DNA of 64,000 bases from Actibacterium sp. MT2.3-13A. Its GTDB lineage: Bacteria; Pseudomonadota; Alphaproteobacteria; Rhodobacterales; Rhodobacteraceae. Position 1 is the stretch's first letter; every line of letters starts with the position of its first letter. Under the pieces are notes generated by a model that searched no databases, was not told the origin of the DNA, and saw only the letters and a program-made list of their open reading frames with translations. The translations under genes were made by a program, and so were the position numbers. Positions 20,349 to 29,077 of this stretch are shown here, in pieces. The DNA is taken from contig NZ_JAGSOU010000004.1 in the NCBI RefSeq assembly GCF_018139985.1, forward strand, positions 124,001-188,000. Direction: 5' to 3'.

Positions 20349-21422
20349 TCACCGGCCCCAGTCCTTGTCCTGCATCTCGCGCAGGCGGCTCGCGGTGCGC
20401 TCGAACTCGAAGGCGCCCGTGCCCTCGACATAGAGCATCTCCGGCTGCGCCGCGGCCGAGCAGATCAGCCGGACCTTCGCCTCGTAGAGCGCGTCGATCA
20501 GCGTGACGAAGCGCCTGGCCTCGTTGAAATTGCTGCGCCCGAGGCGCGGGATGTCCTCCAGGATCAGGACCCGCACCGCTTCGGCCAGCGCCAGGTAGTC
20601 CGCCGGGCCCAGGGGCTGGGCGCAGAGATCCCAGAACGTGGCCCGCGCGACGCCCGCGCGAAAGCGCGGCAACCGCAGCTCGCGCCCCTTCACCTTCAGC
20701 ACCAGCGCCTCGCCCGCACCGCCGGTGAAGTCGCGCCAGATCTCGTCCATCGCCGCGGCCGCCGCCGCATCGGCCGGGCAGAAATAGACCTCCGCTCCCG
20801 ACAGCCGGTTCTGGCGATAGTCGTTGGGCGAGGCGAGGTGATGCACCTCAAGCCGCGCCTTGATGAGCGCGATGAAGGGCAGGAAGCGCTCGCGCTGCAG
20901 CCCGTCCTTGTAAAGGTCGTCCGGCACCCGGTTGGAGGTGGTCACCACCGTCACACCGTTCCCGAACATCATCTCGAACAGCCGCCCCACCAGCATCGCG
21001 TCGGTGATGTCGGTGATCTGCATCTCGTCGAAGCACAGCAGGCTGATCTCCTTCGACAGCGCCTCGGCCACCGGGCGCAGCGGATCCGGCTCGCCCTTTT
21101 GCCGCGCGGCGTGCAGCGCCTCGTGCACCTCCTGCAGGAAGGCGTGGAAATGCACCCGGCGCTTTCCCGGAATCGCGACGTGGTCGAAGAACAGGTCCAT
21201 CAGCATCGACTTGCCGCGCCCGACCCCGCCCCACAGGTAGAGGCCGCGCGCCGGCGCGCGCTTGCGGCGGAAGAGGGCGAAGCCGCGCTGGCCGGCCCCG
21301 GCCTCCTCCAGCGCACGGCGCACGCGCTCCAACGGTTCCAGCACGGCCATCTGGCCGGGATCGGCATGCAGCGCGCCCGAGGCGACCCTGCGGGCGTAGA
21401 TTTCGCGCAACGTCTCGTACAT
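20349..21422 (-). CDS. zapE: Cell division protein ZapE (AFG1-like ATPase)
   Basis: 357 aa, usual size. AFG1/ZapE P-loop ATPase with Walker A GGVGRGKSMLMDLFF, Walker B LLCFDEMQITDITDAML, sensor segment VTTSNRVPDDLYKDGLQRERFLPFI and the conserved C-terminal RRFVTLIDALYEAKVRLICSA. In E. coli ZapE associates with the Z-ring and is needed under stress; mitochondrial AFG1 handles misassembled proteins. It is monocistronic here and divergent from an MFS transporter. Confidence 0.93.
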   Translation of the reverse strand: MYETLREIYARRVASGALHADPGQMAVLEPLERVRRALEEAGAGQRGFALFRRKRAPARGLYLWGGVGRGKSMLMDLFFDHVAIPGKRRVHFHAFLQEVHEALHAARQKGEPDPLRPVAEALSKEISLLCFDEMQITDITDAMLVGRLFEMMFGNGVTVVTTSNRVPDDLYKDGLQRERFLPFIALIKARLEVHHLASPNDYRQNRLSGAEVYFCPADAAAAAAMDEIWRDFTGGAGEALVLKVKGRELRLPRFRAGVARATFWDLCAQPLGPADYLALAEAVRVLILEDIPRLGRSNFNEARRFVTLIDALYEAKVRLICSAAAQPEMLYVEGTGAFEFERTASRLREMQDKDWGR

Positions 21423-21537
21423 CGGCCCCCCTTACGCCGCGCCAGAGGATAGGAAAGGGAAGGCGCGGCATCGCGAATTTTGATTTGACCTGCGCGCCGA
21501 TGTCGCAGAGTCTCGCGCGGCTTTCAAGGAGACCCCG

Positions 21538-22785
21538 ATGCAAGACGCCCGCGCGCCCCTGTTCACCCCCGTCCTGATCGGCGGCTGCGTGATCATCATG
21601 CTCAGCTTCGCCGTGCGCGCCAGTTTCGGGGTATTCCAGATCCCCATCGCTGGGGAATTCGGCTGGCCCAGGGCCGAGTTCAGCCTCGCCATCGCCATCC
21701 AGAACCTCGCCTGGGGGATCGGACAGCCGCTGTTCGGCGCGCTGGCCGAGCGTTTCGGGGACCGCCGCGCCATCGTGCTGGGCGCGCTGACCTACGCGGC
21801 GGGGCTGGTTCTGTCCTCCTTCGCGGTGACGCCCGGGGCGCACCAGCTGCTGGAGATCCTCGTGGGCTTCGGCATCGCCGGCACCGGCTTCGGCGTGATC
21901 CTCGCCGTGGTGGGGCGCGCGGCGAGCGACGAGAACCGCTCCCTCGCGCTGGGAATCGCCACCGCCGCCGGGTCCGCGGGACAGGTCTTCGGCGCGCCGC
22001 TGGCCGAGTGGATGCTGAGCCTGATGAGCTGGCAGAACGTGTTCCTGATCTTCGCCGGGGTGATCGTGGCCACGCTGCTGGCGCTGCCGATGCTGCGCGC
22101 GCCGCAGCCCGCCACCCGCGCCGAGCTGGAGCAGAGCATGGGCCAGGCGCTGCGCGCGGCCTTCCGCGATCCCTCCTACACGCTGATCTTCCTGGGGTTT
22201 TTCTCCTGCGGCTATCAACTGGCCTTCATCACCGCGCATTTCCCCGCCTTCGTGACCGAGATGTGCGGCGCGATCGACCCGTCGGGGACGCTGGCCGCGA
22301 TCGGGGTGACCACGACCTCGGCGCTGGGGGCGCTGTCGATCTCGCTCATCGGGCTCGCCAATATCGCCGGCACGCTCTATGCCGCCTGGCTGGGCAAGCG
22401 GTTCTCGCGCAGATATCTGCTGGCCGCGATCTACCTGGGCCGGACGCTGGCCGCGGGGGCCTTCATCCTGCTGCCGGTGACGCCGGCCAGCGTGATCGTC
22501 TTCTCCGCGGTGATGGGGGCGCTGTGGCTGGCGACCGTGCCGCTGACCTCGGGGCTCGTCGCGCATATCTACGGGCTGCGCTACATGGGCACGCTTTACG
22601 GGATCGTGTTCTTCTCGCACCAGCTGGGCAGTTTCCTGGGCGTCTGGCTGGGCGGGCGGCTTTACGACATCTACGGCGATTACACGCTGGTGTGGTGGGT
22701 CGGCGTGGGCGTCGGCGCGTTCTCGGCCATCGTGCATCTGCCGGTGCGCGAGCGACGACTGGCGGGACCGGCGGCGGCGGTCTGA
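21538..22785 (+). CDS. MFS transporter
   Basis: 415 aa with about twelve hydrophobic segments. The major facilitator signature between helices 2 and 3 is present (LFGALAERFGDRRAIVLG), and the second half has a related loop (AAWLGKRFSRRYLLAA). The GQVFGAPLAEWMLSLMSWQNVFLIFAG region and the RAELEQSMGQALRAAF central loop place it with the MCT/oxalate-formate type subgroup of proton-linked carboxylate carriers, but the substrate cannot be read from sequence. The start follows an AAGGAGA site. No obvious partner gene. Confidence 0.88.
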   Translation: MQDARAPLFTPVLIGGCVIIMLSFAVRASFGVFQIPIAGEFGWPRAEFSLAIAIQNLAWGIGQPLFGALAERFGDRRAIVLGALTYAAGLVLSSFAVTPGAHQLLEILVGFGIAGTGFGVILAVVGRAASDENRSLALGIATAAGSAGQVFGAPLAEWMLSLMSWQNVFLIFAGVIVATLLALPMLRAPQPATRAELEQSMGQALRAAFRDPSYTLIFLGFFSCGYQLAFITAHFPAFVTEMCGAIDPSGTLAAIGVTTTSALGALSISLIGLANIAGTLYAAWLGKRFSRRYLLAAIYLGRTLAAGAFILLPVTPASVIVFSAVMGALWLATVPLTSGLVAHIYGLRYMGTLYGIVFFSHQLGSFLGVWLGGRLYDIYGDYTLVWWVGVGVGAFSAIVHLPVRERRLAGPAAAV

Positions 22786-22853
22786 GCCCAAGCGACCCCC
22801 CGACCGGAGGTCATATGCCGATCCTATGGCGTGCCTGCCGCGGTCGGGCGCCG

Positions 22854-23771
22854 TCAGACCGCGCGCAGGAACTCCTGGATCGCGGCGTGGATCTCGCGCG
22901 GATGGGTGTAGGGCAGCGCGTGGGTGGCGCCCTTCACCTGCACCTGCCGGGCGGCGCGGTTGATCTCGGAGAGCCGCCCCAGCCCGCTCAGCGGGATCGC
23001 CGGATCGGCGTCGCCCCAGACCGCCAGAACGGGGATTCCGGCCTCGGCGATGACCCGGTGCTGGGAGCTGAGATCGGCGGCCAGCATGTAGCGCAGGCTG
23101 GACAGCACCGCGGGCAGGAAGCCGCGGAACCGGACCTCGTTCATCTGCATCCTGGCGATGCCCTCCACCGCCACGGGCAGGCGTCCCGCCCGCCGCGCGT
23201 CGCGCCGGATCTGCCAGCCGCCCAGCACCTGCATAAGCCAGTCGCCGAAGAGCGGCACGGACCGGGCCAGCCGGTGCAACAGGGCGGGGTCATGGCCCAG
23301 CCCGGCGGGGGCGAGCAGGATCAGCCGGTCCACCCGGTGCGGCTCGTCGGCCGCAAAACAGGTGGCGATGCCGCCGCCCATGGAATAGCCCAGCAGCGTC
23401 AGATCGCCCGCCAGCCCCTGATCCTCCAGGAGATCGCGCAGCTGGCGCAGGAAGAATTCGGCGTCCTGCCGCCCCGCCGGCCGGTCCGACAGGCCGCGCC
23501 CGTAAAGATCGTAGCGCAGCACCCGGAAGCCCATCATGGTCAGCGCCCTGACCACCGCCTCCCAGACATAGGAGGCCGACGCCAGGCCATGCACGCAGAC
23601 CGCCACCGGCCCCCGCGCGGGGCCGTCCCAGCGGTAGTGGGTCACGCCCTGCGACAGCGTTGCGAACTGCCCGGGCGCGCCTTCTCGCGCGCTTGCGTCC
23701 ATCGGACGGCGCAGCCATCCGGCAACCGCGTAGGCGGCCAGAGCGGCCAGGAGCAGGGCGGCCCAGGTCAT
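22854..23771 (-). CDS. Alpha/beta hydrolase with N-terminal membrane anchor
   Basis: 305 aa. Residues 3-20 form one hydrophobic helix (WAALLLAALAAYAVAGWL), likely a membrane anchor or uncleaved signal. The hydrolase core has the oxyanion segment VCVHGLASASYVW, the nucleophile elbow GYSMGGGIA, an acidic residue in AVWGDADPAIP and the histidine in GATHALPYTHP. The substrate is unknown. The ATG at 23771 overlaps the stop of the upstream OCD-family gene by 4 bases, implying an operon HAD phosphatase, OCD enzyme, hydrolase. Confidence 0.9.
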   Translation of the reverse strand: MTWAALLLAALAAYAVAGWLRRPMDASAREGAPGQFATLSQGVTHYRWDGPARGPVAVCVHGLASASYVWEAVVRALTMMGFRVLRYDLYGRGLSDRPAGRQDAEFFLRQLRDLLEDQGLAGDLTLLGYSMGGGIATCFAADEPHRVDRLILLAPAGLGHDPALLHRLARSVPLFGDWLMQVLGGWQIRRDARRAGRLPVAVEGIARMQMNEVRFRGFLPAVLSSLRYMLAADLSSQHRVIAEAGIPVLAVWGDADPAIPLSGLGRLSEINRAARQVQVKGATHALPYTHPREIHAAIQEFLRAV

Positions 23772-24688
23772 CGCGCCCGCCACACCGCGAGGATGTAGCG
23801 GCTGGTCATCAGGTCGAGATGCGCGCCGCCGCCGTTCTTGAACAGCGTGATCTCTTCGTCGCTTTGCCGCGCGAAGCGGCCCGCGGGCAGGTCGTAGTAG
23901 TCGGCGATCACGTCCTCGCGGCGGATCGCGCCGTTCTCCAGGGGAATTTTCAGCTCCCCGATATGGTCGAGCGTGGTGTCGCGGCTGTCGACGAAAATCC
24001 GCGCGCGGGAGAGCGCGGCGTCGTCGGCCTCGCGCATGTCGGGGCGGTAGGCGCCGATCAGGTCGATATGCTGGCCCGGGCGCAGCCACGCGCCCCGGAT
24101 CAGGGGCTGGGCGCTCATGGTGGCCGAGGTCACGATATCGGCGCCTCGCACCGCCTGTTCCAGATCCTCCACCGGCGTCACGTCGGGGAAGGCCGCCGCC
24201 ATCCGCGCCGCGCCCTCGGACGAGCGGTTCCAGACCTGGAACCGCGCCTTGGGAAAGGCGCTGGCATAGGCCTGATAGAGGGAATGCGCCACCGTACCCG
24301 CACCCACGATCAGGATGGTCCCGGCATCCGGCCGGGCGAGGCGCTTCGCCGCCAGCAGGCTGTCGCCGGCGGTCTTCCACTTGGTCACCAGGTGGAAATC
24401 GACAATCGCCTCCAATGTGCCGTCGGCATCCGAAAACAGGCTCACCCCGCCATTGACGGAGGGTTTGTCATGGGCCGGATTGCCGGGAAAGATCGTGGCC
24501 GTCTTGACCGCGATCCCCATCCCGTCAATCCAGGCCGAGCGCGACAGCAGCGTGTCGGGATCGCGGTAAAGAAAGGTGTCGCCGATCCCGGCGCGGGGCA
24601 GGCTGTGACCCGCGGCCAGCGCCTGCGTCAGCCCGTCCCAGGACAGCAGCGGCTCGGCGGCATCGAAGGGGATGAACTCAGGGCTCAT
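23768..24688 (-). CDS. Ornithine cyclodeaminase / mu-crystallin family dehydrogenase
   Basis: 306 aa. The family fold is shown by GIAVKTATIFPGNPAH (the substrate-site lysine), the dinucleotide motif TILIVGAGTVAHSLYQAY, the SATMSAQPLIRGAWLRPGQHIDLIGAY segment and late DVIADYYDLP. Members act as alanine dehydrogenase, ornithine cyclodeaminase, pyrroline-2-carboxylate reductase or iminosuccinate reductase. It is a distant relative of BhcD at 46885 but is not in an amino acid gene cluster. It overlaps the HAD gene upstream by 11 bases. Confidence 0.9.
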   Translation of the reverse strand: MSPEFIPFDAAEPLLSWDGLTQALAAGHSLPRAGIGDTFLYRDPDTLLSRSAWIDGMGIAVKTATIFPGNPAHDKPSVNGGVSLFSDADGTLEAIVDFHLVTKWKTAGDSLLAAKRLARPDAGTILIVGAGTVAHSLYQAYASAFPKARFQVWNRSSEGAARMAAAFPDVTPVEDLEQAVRGADIVTSATMSAQPLIRGAWLRPGQHIDLIGAYRPDMREADDAALSRARIFVDSRDTTLDHIGELKIPLENGAIRREDVIADYYDLPAGRFARQSDEEITLFKNGGGAHLDLMTSRYILAVWRAR

Positions 24689-25307
24689 GGCGGGCCTCCT
24701 CGGCGCTCAGCAGGCCGGCCGCGACCAGCCGCGCGGCCCAGTCCTCGGGGCTCTCGAACAGATGAGTCTGCCAGCCGCGCGCGGCGGCCGCGGCGATGTT
24801 GTCGGGACGGTCGTCGGTGAACAGCAGGCTCTCGGCCGGCAGGCCGCAATCGGCCTCGACCAGTTCGTAGATGCGCGGGTCGGGCTTGATGAGCTTGAGA
24901 TGGCCCGAGACATAGCTGCGGTCGAAATCGCGCAGGAAGGGGTAGTGGGCCGCGGCCAGTTCGAAACTGCCGACGCCGAAATTGGTCAGGGCGAAGACGG
25001 GCGTTCCCTTGTCCTGCAGCGCGCGCATCAGGTGCAGCGACTGCGGGATCAGCGGCTGGGCGAGATCGAGCCAGCGGTCGTGCCACATGCGGATCTCGTC
25101 GCGGAAGGCGGGGTGCTGTTCGGCGGTGTCGTAAATCGTGCGGGTGAAATCCGCGCCCAGATCGACGCGCAGGTTCATGTCGTGCAGATCGACGGCATCG
25201 AACAGGGCGCGGCGGCGGGCCTCGCCGATCACGCGGTCGTAGAAGCGTTCGGGGTGCCATCCGATCAGCACGTTGCCGATGTCGAAGATCACGGCTTGGG
25301 GGGACAC
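24678..25307 (-). CDS. HAD-superfamily hydrolase (subfamily IA)
   Basis: 209 aa. Motif I is FDIGNVLIGW: the nucleophilic aspartate is present, but the usual second aspartate of DxD is replaced by asparagine-containing DIGNV, as in the YihX-type phosphatase group. Motif II is FALTNFG, motif III includes KLIKPDPRIYE, and motif IV is LLFTDDRPDN. It probably dephosphorylates a small sugar phosphate or nucleotide. It is the first gene of a three-gene minus-strand set with the OCD enzyme and the hydrolase. Confidence 0.9.
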   Translation of the reverse strand: MSPQAVIFDIGNVLIGWHPERFYDRVIGEARRRALFDAVDLHDMNLRVDLGADFTRTIYDTAEQHPAFRDEIRMWHDRWLDLAQPLIPQSLHLMRALQDKGTPVFALTNFGVGSFELAAAHYPFLRDFDRSYVSGHLKLIKPDPRIYELVEADCGLPAESLLFTDDRPDNIAAAAARGWQTHLFESPEDWAARLVAAGLLSAEEARHEP

Positions 25308-25404
25308 TTGGGGGCTCCTTCGGTCGAGGTGCGGGCAGGCTAGCCGGGCGGCGGCGGGTTTTCAAATCGCGCGCCTGCGGCGCAAGACGATTTTTCGCGC
25401 CTCC

Positions 25405-25440
25405 GGCGGGAGTATTTGCGCCAAGAAGAAGGGGGCGGGC
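25405..25440 (+). repeat. Dispersed intergenic repeat, copy C
   Basis: GGCGG followed by core GAGTATTT-GCG-CCAAGAAGAAGG and a G-run, between two minus-strand genes and one base from the end of the YaiI gene. The orientation is opposite to the flanking genes, unlike copies A and B. Confidence 0.75.
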
Positions 25441-25441
25441 C

Positions 25442-25906
25442 CTAATCGGGGGCGCGGTCGCGGGCGGCGGCGCGCAGCGTGCGGTCGAGCGCGTCGAGGA
25501 AACGGGAGCGATCTGCCCTGGAAAACGGCCGCCCGCCGCCCTGCCGGAACGGATCGGCGGCGCGCAGATCGGCCATCAGGTCGCGCGTGGCCAGCAGGTT
25601 GCCGATATTGGCCGGGGTGAAGCCCTCGCCCTTGGGGCTGAGCACGCGGGCGCCGGTCTCCACGCATCTGGCGGCCAGAGGGATGTCGGATGTGACCACC
25701 ACGTCGCCGGGCCCGGCGCGTTCGGCGATCCACTTGTCGGCGGCATCCGGCCCTTCGGGCACATAGACCATCTCGACCAGCGGGTGGGGCGAGGGGCGCA
25801 GCCCGCCATTGGCGACCATGAGGGTCTTCACGCCGTGGCGCTGGGCGACGCGCTCGACCTCGTCCTTCACCGGGCAGGCATCGGCATCGACGAAGATCCG
25901 GGTCAC
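25442..25906 (-). CDS. YaiI/YqxD family protein (UPF0178, DUF188)
   Basis: 154 aa. The family start [25 protein letters not shown] and the PIN-like acidic residues ([35 protein letters not shown]) are clear. The fold relates to PIN nucleases but no activity is established for the family. It begins inside the stop of fghA (4-base overlap). Confidence 0.93.
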   Translation of the reverse strand: MTRIFVDADACPVKDEVERVAQRHGVKTLMVANGGLRPSPHPLVEMVYVPEGPDAADKWIAERAGPGDVVVTSDIPLAARCVETGARVLSPKGEGFTPANIGNLLATRDLMADLRAADPFRQGGGRPFSRADRSRFLDALDRTLRAAARDRAPD

Positions 25907-26733
25907 GCGAACAGCGCCTCGGCGTGGAAATCGAGGTGGTCGGCCATGAAGCTGGAGACGAAGAAATAGCTGTGGTCATAGCCTTTCTGGATGCGGAAGG
26001 CGCCCTCCTGCCGGCGCGCGGTCATCGCCTCGGCCAGCGCCTCGGGCTTGAGCAGTTCGAGGAACTGGTCGCTTCCGCCCTGGTCGATCAGGACGGGCCC
26101 GCCGAAGCCCCTCTCGCGCATCAGGAGCGTGGCGTCGTGGCGCGCCCAGGCGGCCTGATCGTCGCCGAGATAGGCGGCGAACTGCTTGCGGCCCCAGTCC
26201 GACTGTGTGGGATGGGCGATCGGCGCGAAGGCCGAAACACTGGCGAAGCGGCCGGGATAGGTCATCGCCAGCGTCAGCGCGCCGTGCCCGCCCATGGAAT
26301 GGCCAGTGATCGACTGACGCTCCTCCTCGATGGGCATGTTGTGCAGCAGGAGGCGCGGCAACTCCTCTGCGATGTAGTCCCACATGCGGTAATGCGCGGC
26401 CCAGGGCGCCTCGCTGGCGTTGACGTAGAAGCCCGCGCCCTGGCCGAGGTCATAGGCCGCGTCATCGGCCACGCCAGCCCCGCGCGGCGAGGTGTCGGGA
26501 AAGACCAGCGCGATGCCGTGATCGGCCGCCCAGGCCTGCGCGCCGGCCTTGGTCATGGCGTTTTCATGGGTGCAGGTCAGGCCCGAGAGATACCACAGCA
26601 CGGGAACCGGGCCGTCCTCCGCCTCCGCCGGCAGGAACAGGCCGAAGGTCATCTCGCAGCCCAGGATGTCGGAGGCGTGGGAATAGACCCCCTGCACCCC
26701 GCCGAAACACCGGTTTTCCGAAATCGTTTCCAT
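25903..26733 (-). CDS. fghA: S-formylglutathione hydrolase
   Basis: 276 aa. Esterase D family enzyme that hydrolyses S-formylglutathione to formate and glutathione, the second step of glutathione-dependent formaldehyde oxidation. The catalytic serine lies in [15 protein letters not shown], the aspartate probably in [11 protein letters not shown], and the histidine in [13 protein letters not shown]. The first-step enzyme (S-(hydroxymethyl)glutathione dehydrogenase) is encoded at 30503, 4 kb away, not in the same operon. The gene precedes yaiI with a 4-base overlap. Confidence 0.95.
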   Translation of the reverse strand: METISENRCFGGVQGVYSHASDILGCEMTFGLFLPAEAEDGPVPVLWYLSGLTCTHENAMTKAGAQAWAADHGIALVFPDTSPRGAGVADDAAYDLGQGAGFYVNASEAPWAAHYRMWDYIAEELPRLLLHNMPIEEERQSITGHSMGGHGALTLAMTYPGRFASVSAFAPIAHPTQSDWGRKQFAAYLGDDQAAWARHDATLLMRERGFGGPVLIDQGGSDQFLELLKPEALAEAMTARRQEGAFRIQKGYDHSYFFVSSFMADHLDFHAEALFA

Positions 26734-26786
26734 GATCGCGCTCCCCTTTTCCTTGGCCTAGCGCGGGGGCGCGCGCCGGGCAAGGC

Positions 26787-27716
26787 TCAGGATTGCGATA
26801 CCCAGGCGATCACTGCCGAAACCGTCACGATGCTGGCCGCGGTCGAGATCAGGATCGCCGCCGAGACCCGGTGCGGCGCGACCCCGTAATGCTGCGCCAG
26901 CATGTAGACATTGCCCGCCACCGGCAGCGAGGCGGCGGCGATCATGACGCTGGCGGCGTAGGGTTCGACATGGAAAAGGACCAGCGCCGAGAAGGTCACC
27001 GCGGCCGGGTGCAGCACCAGCTTGGAGAAGGACAGCCAGCCCGCGACCTGCATCCGCTCGGCCGATTTCGTCGCCAGCGAGGCGCCGATGGCAAACAGCG
27101 CGCCCGGCGTGGCCGCCGCGCCGAGGATCGACAGGAAGTCGTTCATCGGCGTGGGGATGGGCAGGCGCAGCGCCGACCAGCCCAGTCCCAGGACGATCGA
27201 CACGATCATCGGGTTCTTCAGCAGCCCAAGGCCCACGGTGCGCAGGATGGCCAGCGACATCCGCCCGTCCCGCGCCCCGGTGATCAGGATCACGATCAGG
27301 CTGCCGAACACGATCAGATCCACCGCCAGCACGATCATCACCGGCCCGACCGCCGCCTCGCCCAGCAGCATCGCCAGCATCGGCACGCCGAGGAACCCCA
27401 CGTTTCCGATCACCGCGCATTGCGCCTCGACCGCGGCCTCCTCGACGCTGAGCCGGCGCAGCAGCGCGACGCCGGTGGCCACGAGATAGATCGTGGCCGT
27501 GCCCCACAGGTAGGCGGCGACGAAGGACCAGTCCAGCACCTCGGCCAGGCTGAGATTGGCGGAAAAGCGGAACAGCATCGCCGAAAGCGCGAAGTAGAAG
27601 ACGAATTTCGTCAGGTAGGCCGTGGCCTCGGCGCTGAAAAAGCCGCTGCGGCCGGCCCAGTATCCCAGGCCGATCAACGCGAAAAAGGGCAGGGTCTGCA
27701 AGAAGATCGCCAGCAT
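26787..27716 (-). CDS. AEC-family transporter (auxin efflux carrier type)
   Basis: 309 aa with about ten hydrophobic segments in two halves. The first half starts LAIFLQTLPFFALIGLGYWAGRSGFFSAEATAYLTKFVFYFALSAML, as in bacterial AEC permeases such as MdcF/MleP; the second half has LVLHPAAVTFSALVLF and LPVAGNVYMLAQHYG. Substrates in the family include malate and malonate; none can be assigned here. Downstream lies fghA, upstream a repeat-rich 250-base gap. Confidence 0.9.
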   Translation of the reverse strand: MLAIFLQTLPFFALIGLGYWAGRSGFFSAEATAYLTKFVFYFALSAMLFRFSANLSLAEVLDWSFVAAYLWGTATIYLVATGVALLRRLSVEEAAVEAQCAVIGNVGFLGVPMLAMLLGEAAVGPVMIVLAVDLIVFGSLIVILITGARDGRMSLAILRTVGLGLLKNPMIVSIVLGLGWSALRLPIPTPMNDFLSILGAAATPGALFAIGASLATKSAERMQVAGWLSFSKLVLHPAAVTFSALVLFHVEPYAASVMIAAASLPVAGNVYMLAQHYGVAPHRVSAAILISTAASIVTVSAVIAWVSQS

Positions 27717-27833
27717 CGGCCCTTGGTAGCACGCCCGCGGCGGCCGTCAATTGCCGGTAAGCGGGCGAATGACGGAGGCCTCACAGGGGGCCGTCTGCCC
27801 CCTCTTGCCCCGGGACGGGCCCGGGGCAATTCA

Positions 27834-27863
27834 CCCCCGAGGATATTTCCGGGCCGGAAGAAG
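27834..27863 (+). repeat. Dispersed repeat variant, copy D (left arm of inverted pair)
   Basis: CCCCCGAG then GATATTTCCGGGCCGGAAGAAG, a diverged form of the core seen in copies A-C. It is inverted relative to copy E, and the two arms could pair over most of their length with a 20-base loop. Confidence 0.65.
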
Positions 27864-27883
27864 CGGGCGCCGCTTCGGAGCAG

Positions 27884-27916
27884 CCCCTTCTTCTGGCCCG
27901 AAATATCCCGGGGGAG
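27884..27916 (-). repeat. Dispersed repeat variant, copy E (right arm of inverted pair)
   Basis: On the minus strand it reads CCCCCGG-GATATTT-CGGGCC-AGAAGAAGGGG. Together with copy D it forms a long imperfect hairpin in the 250-base gap between mbfA and the AEC gene, a good place for a terminator of mbfA transcription. Confidence 0.65.
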
Positions 27917-27966
27917 CCGCGCACAGCGCGGCGGGGGCGGCGCCCCTGCCCGACCTGCCCACGGCG

Positions 27967-28944
27967 CTAGCCGCTGCCGATCAGCACGCCCGCGCCGAAG
28001 ACCAGCGCCCCGCCCATCACGACCTGGAAGGCCGCGCGCAGGAAGGGCGTTTCCATGTATTTCTTCTGAATCCAGGCGATCGCCCAGAGTTCGACGAAAA
28101 CCACGATCATGGCGATGACGGTCGCCGTCCAGAAATGCGGGATCAGATAGGGCAAGGCATGGCCCAGCCCCCCGACGGCGGTCATCACGCCCGCCGCGAT
28201 GCCGCGTTTCACGGGCGAGCCGCGCCCCGAGATCGCGCCGTCGTCCGAGGCGGCCTCGGTGAAGCCCATCGAGATGCCCGCGCCGACCGAGGCGGCGAGC
28301 CCCACGAGGAAGGTCGTCCAGGTATTCTGCGTCGCGAAAGCCGTGGCGAAGATCGGCGCCAGCGTCGAGACCGAGCCGTCCATCAGCCCCGCCAGGCCCG
28401 GCTGCACCCAGGTCAGCACGAACTGGCGGTGCGCGGTGCGCTCTTCGCGGTCCCTGGCGTCCTCGCCGAGATGCGCGCCGGTCAGGCGCTCGGCCTCCTG
28501 GCCGTGGCCGGCCTCGGCCGCGGCGAGATCGCCGAGCAACTTGCGGGTCTCGGCGTCCTGGCTCTGCGCCGCGGCCTTCTCGTAGAAGCCCTGCGCATCG
28601 CGTTCCATCATTTCCGCTTCCTCACGGATGCGCTCGAGCCCGAGATTCTGCACCAGCCAGACCGGGCGGCGGGCGTAGAAGCCCGAGACATGCTCGCGCC
28701 GGATCAGCGGGATCACCTCGCCGAAGCGCGCCTTGTGGCGATCAATGAGGCGGCGGCGGTGCTCGTCTTCCTCTGCGGCCATGTCGTCGAAGATGCGGGC
28801 GCTGTCGGGAAATTCGGCGCGCAGCTGTTCGGCATAGCTGCGGTAGATGCGGGCGTCGTCCTCTTCCGAGGAGATGGCCAGCGCGAGGATCTCCTGCTCG
28901 GACAGGTCGGCGAATCGGCGGCGCTGGGAAAAGCCGGGAATCAT
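27967..28944 (-). CDS. mbfA: Membrane-bound ferritin MbfA, ferritin-like plus VIT1-like iron exporter
   Basis: 325 aa. The N-terminal half is a ferritin-like/rubrerythrin di-iron domain with acidic pairs (SSEEDDARIYRSYAEQL, AAEEDEHRRRLIDRH, EEAEMMERDAQGFYEKAAAQ, AAEAGHGQEAERL). The C-terminal half is a VIT1/CCC1-like membrane domain beginning VLTWVQPGLAGLMDGSVSTLAPIFATAFA with several helices (GLAASVGAGISMGFTEA). Published work on Agrobacterium and Bradyrhizobium MbfA shows iron export and peroxide protection under control of Irr. A matching Irr-type box lies 12 bases upstream of the start, and an AAGGAG ribosome site is present. Confidence 0.93.
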   Translation of the reverse strand: MIPGFSQRRRFADLSEQEILALAISSEEDDARIYRSYAEQLRAEFPDSARIFDDMAAEEDEHRRRLIDRHKARFGEVIPLIRREHVSGFYARRPVWLVQNLGLERIREEAEMMERDAQGFYEKAAAQSQDAETRKLLGDLAAAEAGHGQEAERLTGAHLGEDARDREERTAHRQFVLTWVQPGLAGLMDGSVSTLAPIFATAFATQNTWTTFLVGLAASVGAGISMGFTEAASDDGAISGRGSPVKRGIAAGVMTAVGGLGHALPYLIPHFWTATVIAMIVVFVELWAIAWIQKKYMETPFLRAAFQVVMGGALVFGAGVLIGSG

Positions 28945-28956
28945 CGGAAGCTCCTT

Positions 28957-28973
28957 TTTAGAATAGCTCTAAA
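28957..28973. promoter_or_regulatory. Irr-type iron control element (ICE box) in front of mbfA
   Basis: TTTAGAATAGCTCTAAA matches the iron control element TTTAGAA-N3-TTCTAAA at 13 of 14 defined positions; a C replaces the first T of the right arm. It sits directly upstream of the mbfA ribosome site. In related alphaproteobacteria Irr binds such boxes to repress mbfA when iron is low. The divergent TetR gene at 29078 begins 105 bases away. Confidence 0.75.
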
Positions 28974-29077
28974 TTATCTCCTGCGGTTTGCCGCGCAATC
29001 CCGAGAATGCCGCAGCCGGGCGATATTGCAAGAACTGAACCGGCTGGTTTAATGTTAATCCTCAACAAGGGGACGCC

